Positions 1 through 8,053 are shown, numbered from the stretch's first letter. The stretch is DNA of 64,000 nucleotides from Sphingobium sp. SCG-1 (GCF_002953135.1 NZ_CP026372.1:868001-932000), one strand, 5' to 3'. The notes: generated from the sequence alone by a model not told the origin. Program-made: numbers and translations.

Positions 1-1175
1 GCGGCGGCGTGGAAGACGAAGGCAGGCGAGAACTCCGCGAACACCGCCATCACATGCTGCCTCTGCCGGATCGAGCAGAGGATTGCGCGGCAGGAGATTT
101 GCGGATAATTCTCCCGCAACTCCATCTCCACCGAATAGAGATTGAATTCGCCGCAATCGAGCAGCAGCAGTTCGGACGGCTCGAACCGCGCGACCTGCCG
201 CGCCAGTTCGCGGCCGATCGTCCCGCCTGCGCCGGTAATCAACACGCGTTGACCCTGGATCGCGCGCGATACGACTGCGGGGTCCAGTTCGGTCTGCGGG
301 CGGTCCAGAAGGTCGGCCAGATTGATGCGTTCCAGGTCCAGCGGATGATCGATCTCCGTAGCCGCAGGCGCACGCAGGACCGAAAGGTTCAATGTCTGCG
401 CGGTCGTTACGAGCTTCAGCTTGGCAGGCCCGGTAAGACCATCGGGACCGGCGGCCAGAATGATGCAGGTCGGCCGCATGTTGTGGGCCGTCAGCGCATC
501 CACCGCATGTTCGAGCGCGTCGATGCCACCCAGAATTGATACGCCGCGCAAACGGAGATGCGCTTCGGGGCTGTCGACGTCGAGAATGCCGACGGGAAGG
601 TACGGAGGAAGCGGCACAAGCTCCAGATGCCGCAGGACGCCCTCAACATACTCAGGCCGCCCGACGATCAGCGCCCGCTGCTGGCTGGCGACCATGTCCG
701 TATGTGCGGCCCTGCCGACGCGGGGCATGTGCAGACGGCGGATCTTCTGCCGCAGGATCGCTTGCCACATGCGTCCGCCAGCAAGCAGCGCCATGAGAAC
801 GAAGCATTGGATAATGGGAACTGAGGTGGGCATCCATCTGGCTCTGGACGCGATCAGCAGTACGCAGACGGGCACGACCACCGCGAACACGGCGGCCTCC
901 ACCAGCCGCACGAGATCGGGAAGCGAGGCAAGCCGCCATACGCGATTGTAGATGCCACTGAATTGCAGCACGACGAGGCCGCTGATGAGGAATACGGGCA
1001 GGCTGTCGAACATGCCTTCCAGCATGGCCGGAGGGATGTGCCCGTTCATCCGCAGGATCAGCGAAATCGCCAACGATGCGCCGATCGCCACGATGTCATA
1101 AAGGCTGTAGGCCAGTCTCTTGACGAGGCGCCGGTATAACTGGCGATATGAACGGCTTCCGCCGGATGGTGGCAT
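1..1175 (-). CDS. CapD/FlaA1-type nucleotide-sugar dehydratase/epimerase, 3' end outside window
   Basis: Only the first 391 codons are in the window. The protein starts with about four hydrophobic segments (residues ~25-125), typical of the membrane-anchored PglF/WbpM/CapD class. A Rossmann-like CoA-binding/NAD-sensing region follows, then a second Rossmann fold beginning with VLITGAGGTIGRELARQV (GxxGxxG), near residue 310. Family members make 4-keto-6-deoxy UDP-sugars from UDP-GlcNAc or related sugars, the usual first step to modified amino sugars. That fits the amino-sugar tailoring genes transcribed divergently from it. The start at 1175 was chosen because AAGGGGGGACC precedes the ATG closely. 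The catalytic region (SxK/Y motif) lies outside the window, so the activity cannot be checked. Confidence 0.88.
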   Translation of the reverse strand, partial: MPPSGGSRSYRQLYRRLVKRLAYSLYDIVAIGASLAISLILRMNGHIPPAMLEGMFDSLPVFLISGLVVLQFSGIYNRVWRLASLPDLVRLVEAAVFAVVVPVCVLLIASRARWMPTSVPIIQCFVLMALLAGGRMWQAILRQKIRRLHMPRVGRAAHTDMVASQQRALIVGRPEYVEGVLRHLELVPLPPYLPVGILDVDSPEAHLRLRGVSILGGIDALEHAVDALTAHNMRPTCIILAAGPDGLTGPAKLKLVTTAQTLNLSVLRAPAATEIDHPLDLERINLADLLDRPQTELDPAVVSRAIQGQRVLITGAGGTIGRELARQVARFEPSELLLLDCGEFNLYSVEMELRENYPQISCRAILCSIRQRQHVMAVFAEFSPAFVFHAA

Positions 1176-1530
1176 CGGTCCCCCCTTGTTTGATGTCGCC
1201 GACAGGACTGAGGCTCCGCGCTATCTTACATGGCTGTTTCGCAAGGTTAGCGGCGCGCGTTCGCCCATGAAATCGCGCATTGGGGCGAAGCGATAGGGGG
1301 TATGTTTCGGCTCCTATTGGCACGCATCAGTCTCGAAAGACTCTGGTTGAATCCATAAGGAGTGTTTGCGGCAGCTTTGGCCCTCTCAAGGATGACGGAC
1401 GAAATAGCGTAGGCGATTGTCCGCAGTGCGCGCTTAAACTTTCCCCGTAATCGAGCGCACCCGTTCAGGGCACGTCGCGCTCAGCAAAGGGGAAAGACAT
1501 GCGATATTGCGTGGCGGAAGCCTCACCTTC
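1176..1530. other. Intergenic region between divergent exopolysaccharide genes
   Basis: This 355-base stretch separates the minus-strand CapD-like gene from the plus-strand glycosyltransferase operon and must hold promoters for both. I see no convincing -35/-10 pair. Its last 32 bases carry a strong ribosome-binding site (AAAGGGGAAAGAC) in front of a 13-codon open frame that overlaps the downstream gene start. Confidence 0.6.
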
Positions 1531-1540
1531 ATGCAGGTGA
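1499..1540 (+). CDS. Possible 13-residue leader peptide overlapping the glycosyltransferase start
   Basis: ATG at 1499 follows a good Shine-Dalgarno sequence (AAAGGGGAAAGAC) and opens a 13-codon frame (MRYCVAEASPSCR) that stops at 1540. The stop lies inside the next gene, whose likely ATG is at 1531 and has only a weak site of its own (GCGGAAG). The arrangement would suit translational coupling. The alternative is that this Shine-Dalgarno serves a TTG start at 1507 in the glycosyltransferase frame. No composition or homology evidence supports the peptide itself. Confidence 0.25.
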   Translation: MRYCVAEASPSCR

Positions 1541-2718
1541 AGGTGCTCCATGTCATAACGGGGCTGAACGTGGGCGGTGCCGAAGCGATGCTCGCGCGAT
1601 TGCTGGATCACGAGCGATCCCGGGGTGGCGTTCGTGCGCAGGTGGCTACGCTGATGCCTCAGGGCGTGGTCGGTCGGCAAATGGCGGCTTCAGGCGTCGT
1701 CGTGCACCAATTGGGGATGCGCGGCTTGATCTCGGCGGTGCCTGCCGCCCTGCGCCTCGCCCGGCTGATCGGTAAGGAACGGCCCGATGTCGTCGTTGCA
1801 TGGATGCATCACGCGCAGCTTGCCTCAACCCTTGCCGTACTTCTGGCGCAGACGAGAACGCCGGTGGTCTGGAACGTGCGCCATTCGCTCGGCGGGTTCG
1901 AACGCGAAAAATGGCTTACGCGCCTGATCCTCAAACTTCAGGTCCGTATCTCCAGAATGCCGACCGCTATCATTTATAACAGCCGCGCGGCTGCGGCCCA
2001 ATACAGCGCTCTCGGGTTCGCGCCCGTCCGCGAGCATGTCATACCCAATGGCCTGATCGTCCCTCCTGCGCAATCTCGCACCGCTGCGTCGGAAACGGTG
2101 CGGAGCCTGTTCGGCATCCCTCCCCATGCAATCGTTATAGGCATGATAGCCCGGGCGCACCCGATGAAAGATGTCGGCACGCTGCTCTGCGCCTTTTCCA
2201 AAGTGCAAGCGGCTGGTGTGGCGGCGCATCTGCTGCTGGTCGGCGAAGGGATGGACCATCTCGATCGCGGCGAGGCCCAGTTGCTTGCGGCTTTGCCGAA
2301 AGGAAGCTGGACAATTTCAGGGCATCGCACTGATGTCGGCGAATGGCTGGCGGGCATCGATACCCTGGCATTGTCGTCGGCATGGGGCGAAGGCTTCCCC
2401 AACATCGTCGGGGAAGCCATGGCGCAAGGTGTTCCTTGCGTCGGAACCGATGTCGGCGATACGGGGTGGATCATTGGAACCACTGGTCGCACGGTGCCTC
2501 CCCGCAATCCCGCCGCCCTGGCAGAAGCGCTAATCGAATTGGCGAGGATGGAACCGGAAGAACGCATGGCTCTGGGCGAGGCCGCGCGTCGCCGGGTCGA
2601 AGAGCATTTCACGCTGGATCATGTCGCGGTGCGCTATGGCGAACTCTACCGGGACGTTGCGAACGCGCGCACACGCGTTGCCGACACGAATCACGCCAGC
2701 ACATGCGAGGCGGCATGA
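1531..2718 (+). CDS. GT4-family glycosyltransferase
   Basis: A GT-B fold glycosyltransferase of about 395 residues. The N-terminal acceptor domain has the glycine-rich loop LNVGGAEAML. The C-terminal half has the GT4 donor-binding E-x7-E motif in EGFPNIVGEAMAQGVPCVGTD. Such enzymes transfer a sugar from a nucleotide donor to a lipid-linked repeat unit at the cytoplasmic face of the inner membrane. ATG 1531 is preferred because the protein then begins MQVKVLHVITGLNVGGAE, as GT4 enzymes usually do; a TTG at 1507 would add eight residues. It ends in an ATGA overlap with the next gene, the first of a series of such overlaps showing one operon through 7796. The sugar specificity cannot be read from the sequence. 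Confidence 0.9.
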   Translation: MQVKVLHVITGLNVGGAEAMLARLLDHERSRGGVRAQVATLMPQGVVGRQMAASGVVVHQLGMRGLISAVPAALRLARLIGKERPDVVVAWMHHAQLASTLAVLLAQTRTPVVWNVRHSLGGFEREKWLTRLILKLQVRISRMPTAIIYNSRAAAAQYSALGFAPVREHVIPNGLIVPPAQSRTAASETVRSLFGIPPHAIVIGMIARAHPMKDVGTLLCAFSKVQAAGVAAHLLLVGEGMDHLDRGEAQLLAALPKGSWTISGHRTDVGEWLAGIDTLALSSAWGEGFPNIVGEAMAQGVPCVGTDVGDTGWIIGTTGRTVPPRNPAALAEALIELARMEPEERMALGEAARRRVEEHFTLDHVAVRYGELYRDVANARTRVADTNHASTCEAA

Positions 2719-3917
2719 AGGTCGTCGTCATCGCCAGCCTAGCCTATTCTCTCGTCAACTTCCGTGGGCGGCTACTCGCCGCGATGGTCGAAAATGGCCA
2801 TGACGTGATCGCCTGCGCGCCGGACAGCGATCCGGAAATTGAGGATAGACTGCGCTCGATGGGGGTCGCTTATCGGCGGATGCCAATGGCGCGGACGGGC
2901 ATGAACCCGCTAACCGACATCGTGACGCTACTGTGGCTCATCGGTTTTCTGCTTCGGAACCGCCCACAACTCGTCCTCGCTTACACTCAGAAGCCGATCA
3001 TCTATGGGGGCATTGCCAGCAGGCTGGTCGGTGGAACCCGCTTCTTCGCGATGGTGAGCGGCCTTGGCCATGTGTTCAGCGAAAGCGGATCGCGCCTGCT
3101 GCCGCTGATCCGGCGCATCGTGTCGACTCTGTATCGCTTCGCGCTCCGTCGTGCAGCGGCGGTGTTCGTGTTCAATTCTGACGACGAGGAGGAAATGCGC
3201 CGCCACCACATCCTGCAAAGTGGGACTCGCGTCATTCAGGTGCCGGGATCGGGCGTCGACCTCAGCCACTATGCGCAGCAGCCGGTGCCCGATGGCCCGC
3301 CCATATTCCTGATGATCGCCCGCCTTCTGCGTAACAAGGGGCTGCTGGAATTCGTCGAGGCGGCAAGGATTGTTCGCGCCTTATATCCGCAAGTCCGCTG
3401 CCGGTTGCTGGGGCCGCTCGACGCCAATCCCGCTGCGGTCAGTCGGGCGACGATCGAAGCATGGCAGGCGGAGGGCGTCATAGAATATTGCGGCGAGACA
3501 CGCGACGTTCGGCCGCATCTCGCCGCCGCCAGCGTCTTCGTATTGCCAAGCTGGTATCGCGAGGGGCTGCCCCGCACCTTGCTGGAGGCGATGTCGGTTG
3601 GCCGGGCGGTGATTACGACCGATATGCCGGGTTGTCGCGAACCGGTGGAGGAAGGCCGCAACGGGTATCTCGTCCCGGCTCGCGATGGGGCGGCGCTGGC
3701 GCAAGCCATGCTGCACTTCGCGCGAGACCCCGGCCTTGCCGCTGCCATGGGTGCCGCCGCCCGCAGGACGGCCGAAGACCGGTTCGCCGTGGAGCGCGTG
3801 AACCATCTGCTGCTGACGACGATGAACCTCAACGCCGGCGATCCGCAGGCACAGGACCGCCGCAGCCCAGCCATGATGCGGCCCGGTATGTTGCAGGAGG
3901 AAGCGCCATGTCCATAA
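2715..3917 (+). CDS. GT4-family glycosyltransferase
   Basis: A 400-residue GT-B enzyme starting MKVVVIASLAYSLVNFRG, overlapping the previous gene by ATGA. The frame is open upstream to 2343, but that extension only reads through the preceding gene. The N-terminal domain contains a hydrophobic segment (residues ~75-95) and the stretch TQKPIIYGGIASRLVG, reminiscent of WbpH/PglA-type transferases that act on undecaprenyl-linked sugars. The GT4 E-x7-E motif is EGLPRTLLEAM. It sits directly before the initiating sugar-phosphate transferase, so it may add one of the first sugars after initiation. The donor is unknown. It overlaps the next gene by ten bases. Confidence 0.9.
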   Translation: MKVVVIASLAYSLVNFRGRLLAAMVENGHDVIACAPDSDPEIEDRLRSMGVAYRRMPMARTGMNPLTDIVTLLWLIGFLLRNRPQLVLAYTQKPIIYGGIASRLVGGTRFFAMVSGLGHVFSESGSRLLPLIRRIVSTLYRFALRRAAAVFVFNSDDEEEMRRHHILQSGTRVIQVPGSGVDLSHYAQQPVPDGPPIFLMIARLLRNKGLLEFVEAARIVRALYPQVRCRLLGPLDANPAAVSRATIEAWQAEGVIEYCGETRDVRPHLAAASVFVLPSWYREGLPRTLLEAMSVGRAVITTDMPGCREPVEEGRNGYLVPARDGAALAQAMLHFARDPGLAAAMGAAARRTAEDRFAVERVNHLLLTTMNLNAGDPQAQDRRSPAMMRPGMLQEEAPCP

Positions 3918-4510
3918 GGCGCGTCGTGGATGTCACAGTGGCGAGTGCGGCCATTCTCGCCACGCTGCCCGTGACGATGGCGATCGGAGCGACGATCGCC
4001 TTGAGGGATGGTCGACCTGTCCTGTTTCGCCAAAAGCGGGTTTCCGCAGGTGGCCGCCTTTTCCACGTCGTCAAATTCCGCACGATGCGTGATGGCCGGG
4101 ACGCGGCGGGGCAGTTGCTGCCCGATGCAGTGCGCATGACAAAGCTCGGGCGGCTTCTGCGCGCCACAAGGCTCGACGAGCTACCGCAGCTCTGGAACAT
4201 CCTCAGCGGCTCGATGAGTTTGATCGGCCCGCGCCCGCTGCTGCCCGAGACGATCATGCAGGCCGGGGACAAGGGATGGCTGCGCTGTGCGATACGGCCG
4301 GGCCTCACCGGTTGGGCGCAGGTCAATGGGAACGCGCTGCTGAGCGATGCCGACAAGATCGCGCTGGACCTCTGGTACATCGCCAATCGCTCCCTCTCCC
4401 TCGACCTCCGCATATTGGGCCGCACCCTGCTGGTCGCCGCGAGGGGCGAGCGCCCGAACGACCTATCGATACGGAGGGCACATGAAGGCGATCCTCATTG
4501 GCGCAGTTGA
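3908..4510 (+). CDS. Initiating undecaprenyl-phosphate sugar-phosphate transferase (PglC-like, bacterial sugar transferase family)
   Basis: A 200-residue protein of the short, PglC-like type: one N-terminal hydrophobic segment (residues ~10-30) followed by the catalytic domain, without the extra membrane bundle of WbaP. Family signatures are present in order: FRQKRV, then KFRTMRDG, then LDELPQLWNILSGSMSLIGPRP, then RPGLTGWAQVNG. These monotopic phosphoglycosyl transferases move a sugar-1-phosphate from a UDP-sugar to undecaprenyl phosphate and so begin repeat-unit assembly. The following deacetylase and formyltransferase genes suggest that the primed sugar is an amino sugar, but this is inference. 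The start ATG at 3908 lies within the end of the preceding gene. Confidence 0.92.
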   Translation: MSIRRVVDVTVASAAILATLPVTMAIGATIALRDGRPVLFRQKRVSAGGRLFHVVKFRTMRDGRDAAGQLLPDAVRMTKLGRLLRATRLDELPQLWNILSGSMSLIGPRPLLPETIMQAGDKGWLRCAIRPGLTGWAQVNGNALLSDADKIALDLWYIANRSLSLDLRILGRTLLVAARGERPNDLSIRRAHEGDPHWRS

Positions 4511-5405
4511 GAGCACCAGGATCGCGCTGGAGTGTCTGGCCAAAGCGCCCGAATGGGACTTGTCGGCAGTGCTGACGCTCCCGCCAGAGCTGGACGCGCG
4601 CCATTCGGATTTTGTCGACCTGGGTCCCGAAGCCGCAAGTGCGGGCGCGCAGTTGGTGCATGTATCGAACATCAATTCGGAGGACGCGCTTGCATCCATA
4701 TCGGCAATAGCGCCCGACTATATCTTCGTCATCGGCTGGTCGCAGCTTTGCGGACCGCGGTTCATGAGCAGCGCTCGGCAGGCTGTGATCGGCTATCACC
4801 CAGCGCCCTTGCCCCGGTTGCGCGGGCGCGGCGTCATACCCTGGACGATCCTGCTGGAGGAGCCGATTACGGCCAGCACATTGTTCCGGATCGATGAGGG
4901 TACGGACAGCGGCCCGATTCTCGCGCAACGCTTCTTCCACGTTGCGCCCGACGAGACCGCCGCCAGCCTCTATGCCAATCATATGGGGGCGCTCCGGACA
5001 ATGATGCCCGCGATGCTGCACGATCTGGCGCAGGGCACCGCGATTGAAACGGTACAGGATGAGCGGCACGCCACCTTCGCAGCACGGCGACGACCCGAGG
5101 ATGGACGGATTGATTGGTCGGAAGCGGCCAAAGATATCTGGCGAGTCGTGCGCGCGTGCGGCGATCCCTATCCCGGAGCCTGGACGTTCCTGGGCAGCGA
5201 CAGGATCGTGATTTCCACTGCTCACCTCGTGCCGCTTAGCCAGCATCGCGCCGCTATACAGGGGCAAGTGGTGGAGCGGACCGCCGACAGCTTTACCGTC
5301 AAATGCGGTGACGATGAGGGATTGCGCGTGTCGCAATGGCGTCGGACAAAGGATGGGCCGCCGCCGCTTCACGCGATCCTCGGCCAAAAGGATGCAATGC
5401 CATGA
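4482..5405 (+). CDS. Formyltransferase-fold enzyme, probably sugar N-formyltransferase
   Basis: A 307-residue protein with the formyltransferase fold of methionyl-tRNA formyltransferase and ArnA. The active-site loop reads IGYHPAPLPRLRGRG and the later motif EGTDSGPIL supplies the conserved aspartate. The catalytic His (codon at 4797) and Asp are present, but the Asn normally two residues before the His is Gly. The C-terminal part (DGRIDWSEAAKDIWRVVRA) matches the OB-like domain of MTF-type enzymes. Because it lies inside a polysaccharide operon and is followed by a deacetylase gene with ATGA overlap, formylation of a deacetylated amino sugar using 10-formyl-THF is more likely than a second initiator-tRNA formyltransferase. 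Start at ATG 4482, preceded by GGAGGGCAC. Confidence 0.8.
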   Translation: MKAILIGAVESTRIALECLAKAPEWDLSAVLTLPPELDARHSDFVDLGPEAASAGAQLVHVSNINSEDALASISAIAPDYIFVIGWSQLCGPRFMSSARQAVIGYHPAPLPRLRGRGVIPWTILLEEPITASTLFRIDEGTDSGPILAQRFFHVAPDETAASLYANHMGALRTMMPAMLHDLAQGTAIETVQDERHATFAARRRPEDGRIDWSEAAKDIWRVVRACGDPYPGAWTFLGSDRIVISTAHLVPLSQHRAAIQGQVVERTADSFTVKCGDDEGLRVSQWRRTKDGPPPLHAILGQKDAMP

Positions 5406-6088
5406 GCGGCTTCTATCGCATCGGTCGCGCCATGGTGATCGCGCCGCATCCGGATGACGAGGTTCTTGGCTGCGGCGGAACGGTGGCGCGGCTGACCGCC
5501 CTGGGCCGGGTCGTCGAGGTGGTCGTCGTCACGCGCGGCATGGCCCCGCGTTTCGACGTGGCGCAGGCTAACAAGGTGCGGGAAGAAGCGAGTCGGGCGC
5601 ACGCCATATTGGGCGTATCCCAAACCCACTTCCTCGATTTTCCGGCGGCCGGGCTGGACCAGGTGGCGGGCGCGGACCTCAATGACGCTGTGGCCGCCGT
5701 CGTGCGGGACATGCGCCCCGACACGCTGTTCCTGCCGTTCATCGGCGACCTTCATTTCGATCATAAGCTGGTTTTCGACGCTGGCATGGTCGCGGCCCGC
5801 CCGCAGGGAAACGGCAGCCCCGAGCGTGTCCTCGCCTATGAAACCGTGTCGGAAACCAACTGGGCCGCCCCCTATGTCGCACCGAGCTTTCAGCCCAATA
5901 TGTTCGTCGACATCAACGGGCATCTCGACACGAAGATCGCCGCCTTTCGTTGCTTCGAATCGCAGGTGCGGCCCTATCCGAACGAGCGATCGATCGAAAC
6001 GCTGCGGGCGCTCGCCATGGTGCGGGGATCGTGCGTCAGTTGCACTGCCGCCGAAGCCTTCACGCTGATCCGGGAAGTCATGACATGA
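5402..6088 (+). CDS. PIG-L/LmbE-family zinc-dependent N-deacetylase
   Basis: A 228-residue protein of the PIG-L family, which removes N-acyl groups from GlcNAc-type sugars. The zinc motif is near the N-terminus (APHPDDEVLGCGG; His16, Asp19), and the second metal-ligand region is HFDHK. No signal peptide is visible, so it acts in the cytoplasm on a nucleotide sugar, a lipid-linked sugar or a small amino-sugar conjugate. It overlaps the formyltransferase gene upstream and the ATP-grasp gene downstream by ATGA, so the products are expected in balanced amounts. A deacetylase that exposes an amine beside a formyltransferase and an ATP-grasp ligase, both of which can acylate amines, suggests re-acylation of the sugar. 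Confidence 0.88.
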   Translation: MSGFYRIGRAMVIAPHPDDEVLGCGGTVARLTALGRVVEVVVVTRGMAPRFDVAQANKVREEASRAHAILGVSQTHFLDFPAAGLDQVAGADLNDAVAAVVRDMRPDTLFLPFIGDLHFDHKLVFDAGMVAARPQGNGSPERVLAYETVSETNWAAPYVAPSFQPNMFVDINGHLDTKIAAFRCFESQVRPYPNERSIETLRALAMVRGSCVSCTAAEAFTLIREVMT

Positions 6089-7113
6089 ACATCGCTGTCA
6101 AAACCACGAGGCAAGGCCTGATGCAGAGCGGCGACGGCGCGAACGCACGGCGATCCGGGCGGATGCTGATAAGCTCGGCAGGGCGGCGGGTCGGCCTGCT
6201 GCGCTGCTTTCGCGAGTCCGCCGCTATTCTCGGCCTTGACCTGGATATCCTGGCCAGCGACCTGAAGCCCGAATGGAGTCCCGCCTGTTTCGAAGCCGAT
6301 GCCGCCTTCGCAGCGCCGCCAGCGGAGAGCGACGCCTTCATTCCGCAGATGCTCGACCTTTGCCAGCGTCAGGGCATCGGTCTGATCGTTCCGACCATCG
6401 ACACCGAGTTGATGGCGTATGCGCAGGCGCGCGACCAGTTTGCCGCCATCGGCGCGCACGTCGCGGTAAGCGACGCTGCGCCTGTCGCCATGGCGCGGGA
6501 CAAGCTTGCGACGGCGGCGTTCCTGTCGAAAGCTGGCATCCCGTCCCCCCGCACGGTCACGGCGGACGATGCTCTCAACGACAGGAGCACGCTCGCTTTC
6601 CCACTGCTGGCAAAGCCGCGGCATGGCAGTTCGAGCCGCGGCATAGCCGTCGTGCGGGATCTGGACCAGGTCGCCGCGATGGAGGCTGTCGAACCCTATG
6701 TCCTTCAGGAAATTCTGGACGGGCCGGAGTATACCGTCAGCCTGTACTTCGACATGTCCGGCGCTTTGCAATGCGCCGTGCCGCATGAGCGTCTGCGCGT
6801 GCGAGGTGGCGAAGTCGAGAAGGGTGTCACTGTCCGCATTCCCTCGCTCGAAGATATGGCCGGGAGTCTGGCGAGCGCATTAAACGGCGCTCGCGGCGCA
6901 ATGTGCTTCCAGACGCGCATGGCCGCCGATGGAACGCCTTCGATGTTCGAGATCAATGCGCGCTTCGGCGGCGGCTATCCTCTGGCCCACAAGGCGGGCG
7001 CGCCCTTTGCCCAGTGGATGCTCGAGGAATGGCTCGATCTGCCCCGTACCGCAGCCGACCAGTGGCGCACGGACGTGTTGATGCTCCGTTTCGACGACGC
7101 CCTGTTCGTATGA
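6085..7113 (+). CDS. ATP-grasp ligase (carbamoyl-phosphate-synthase L chain-like)
   Basis: A 342-residue ATP-grasp protein. After an N-terminal extension of about 25 residues comes a Rossmann-like preATP-grasp domain (MLISSAGRRVGLLRCF). The ATP-binding part follows, with KPRHGSSSRGI as glycine-rich loop, LQEILDGPEYTV, and the Mg-binding end FEINARFGGGYPLAHKAG. The family joins a carboxylate, as acyl-phosphate, to an amine or thiol. In this operon the amine is plausibly the one made by the PIG-L deacetylase, but no substrate can be named. A carbamoyl-phosphate- or PylC-like role cannot be excluded. ATGA overlaps on both sides. Confidence 0.85.
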   Translation: MNIAVKTTRQGLMQSGDGANARRSGRMLISSAGRRVGLLRCFRESAAILGLDLDILASDLKPEWSPACFEADAAFAAPPAESDAFIPQMLDLCQRQGIGLIVPTIDTELMAYAQARDQFAAIGAHVAVSDAAPVAMARDKLATAAFLSKAGIPSPRTVTADDALNDRSTLAFPLLAKPRHGSSSRGIAVVRDLDQVAAMEAVEPYVLQEILDGPEYTVSLYFDMSGALQCAVPHERLRVRGGEVEKGVTVRIPSLEDMAGSLASALNGARGAMCFQTRMAADGTPSMFEINARFGGGYPLAHKAGAPFAQWMLEEWLDLPRTAADQWRTDVLMLRFDDALFV

Positions 7114-7796
7114 CCAACGGGCGCTGGCGCAAGCCCGCGTTCGACCGGGTGATAGTCTTCGATCTCGACGACACGCTCTATCTTGAGCGGAACTACGTGG
7201 AGAGCGGCCTTCGCGCCGTGGGTGCCTGGGCGCGCGCCTGCCTGGGCCTGGACGGCTTGGAACCGATGATGCTCGCCCGATTCGCCGCTGGCAACCGCAC
7301 GCGGATCTTCGACGACAGCCTTGCCGCAGCGGGCGTCGCTCCGGCCCCGGCGTTGATCGCCCGGATGCTCAGTGTCTATCGTCAGCATCGTCCGGCGATC
7401 CATCTTGAGGCTGATGTTGAGGCATTTTTTGACTGTCCTGCTCCTCGCACCGGCTTTGCCGTCATCACCGACGGCTTTATCGACGCGCAACGCCGGAAGA
7501 TCCGCGCCCTTGATCTCTTCAGCCGGGGGATCGCGCTCGGTATCTGCACGGACCGCTGGGGGCGCGACGCCTGGAAGCCGCATCCGCGTGCCTATCTCCA
7601 CGCGCAGGCGTTTTTCGGGCTGGAGCCGGAATGCTTCACCTATGTCGCCGACAACCCCGCGAAGGACTTTCACGCGCCGATTGTACTGGGATGGGACACC
7701 GTCCGCATCGTGCGGCCCGGCAGTCTGCATGAAGGCGCCGCCTGCGAGAAAACCGCTCAGGCGCACCGAGTAATTGATAACCTTCAACAATTTTGA
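7110..7796 (+). CDS. HAD-superfamily hydrolase
   Basis: A 228-residue HAD hydrolase with all four core motifs: I, FDLDDTLY (nucleophile Asp18, acid/base Asp20); II, VITDG; III, the Lys in WKPHPRAY; IV, VADNPAKDF. The helical cap inserted after motif I is about 80 residues, as in subfamily IA phosphatases. Motif I is complete, so phosphatase activity is expected. It starts in an ATGA overlap with the ATP-grasp gene and ends the operon; the AT-rich regulatory region follows at once. HAD proteins paired with ATP-grasp proteins occur in several small-molecule clusters, where the hydrolase removes a phosphate from the ligase substrate or product. Here that pairing is inference. Confidence 0.86.
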   Translation: MTNGRWRKPAFDRVIVFDLDDTLYLERNYVESGLRAVGAWARACLGLDGLEPMMLARFAAGNRTRIFDDSLAAAGVAPAPALIARMLSVYRQHRPAIHLEADVEAFFDCPAPRTGFAVITDGFIDAQRRKIRALDLFSRGIALGICTDRWGRDAWKPHPRAYLHAQAFFGLEPECFTYVADNPAKDFHAPIVLGWDTVRIVRPGSLHEGAACEKTAQAHRVIDNLQQF

Positions 7797-7807
7797 TCGT
7801 CAGTTTC

Positions 7808-7828
7808 AAGTATTAGGTATTAATACTT
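7808..7828. repeat. Perfect 8-bp inverted repeat, possible operator
   Basis: AAGTATTA and TAATACTT are separated by five bases. The element is 12 bases after the end of the HAD gene, in AT-rich DNA, and has the size of a dimeric regulator site. No T-tract follows, so a terminator is less likely. Confidence 0.45.
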
Positions 7829-7991
7829 AGCACAGTTTATCTATGTGTTTATAGTAGTGATGAAATAGACGAATCTTCTTGATTAAATATAACGCTGAAG
7901 TAACTTTAGGGCTACAGGGTCAGTATTTCGAAAGCATAAAGTACTCTTAAGGTACGCTTTCTATTTAACGGGGGAGCCCCGCCTCGAGATG

Positions 7992-8010
7992 AATTGGCGT
8001 TCTGCCAATT
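7992..8010. repeat. Perfect 7-bp inverted repeat in the leader of the regulator gene
   Basis: AATTGGC and GCCAATT are separated by GTTCT. The repeat ends 43 bases before the TTG start of the regulator gene and could be a protein-binding site or an mRNA hairpin. Confidence 0.45.
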
Positions 8011-8053
8011 GCATGAATCGTACGCGAGTACCCCATAAGGGTTGGAGGCGACA

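Larger units (their letters stand above)
7797..8053. promoter_or_regulatory. AT-rich regulatory region with three inverted repeats, upstream of regulator and wzc-like genes
   Basis: These 257 bases are strikingly AT-rich (especially 7800-7900) next to GC-rich neighbours. Three perfect inverted repeats stand out: AAGTATTA-5-TAATACTT at 7808-7828, CGGGG-3-CCCCG at 7969-7981, and AATTGGC-5-GCCAATT at 7992-8010. The first could be an operator; the last two lie in the probable untranslated leader of the regulator gene. I cannot assign a -35/-10 pair with confidence. Confidence 0.55.

Noticed and set aside
4323..5387. A 354-codon minus-strand frame opposite the formyltransferase gene
   Set aside because: No motif; the plus frame carries the formyltransferase active site and fits the ATGA-linked operon.
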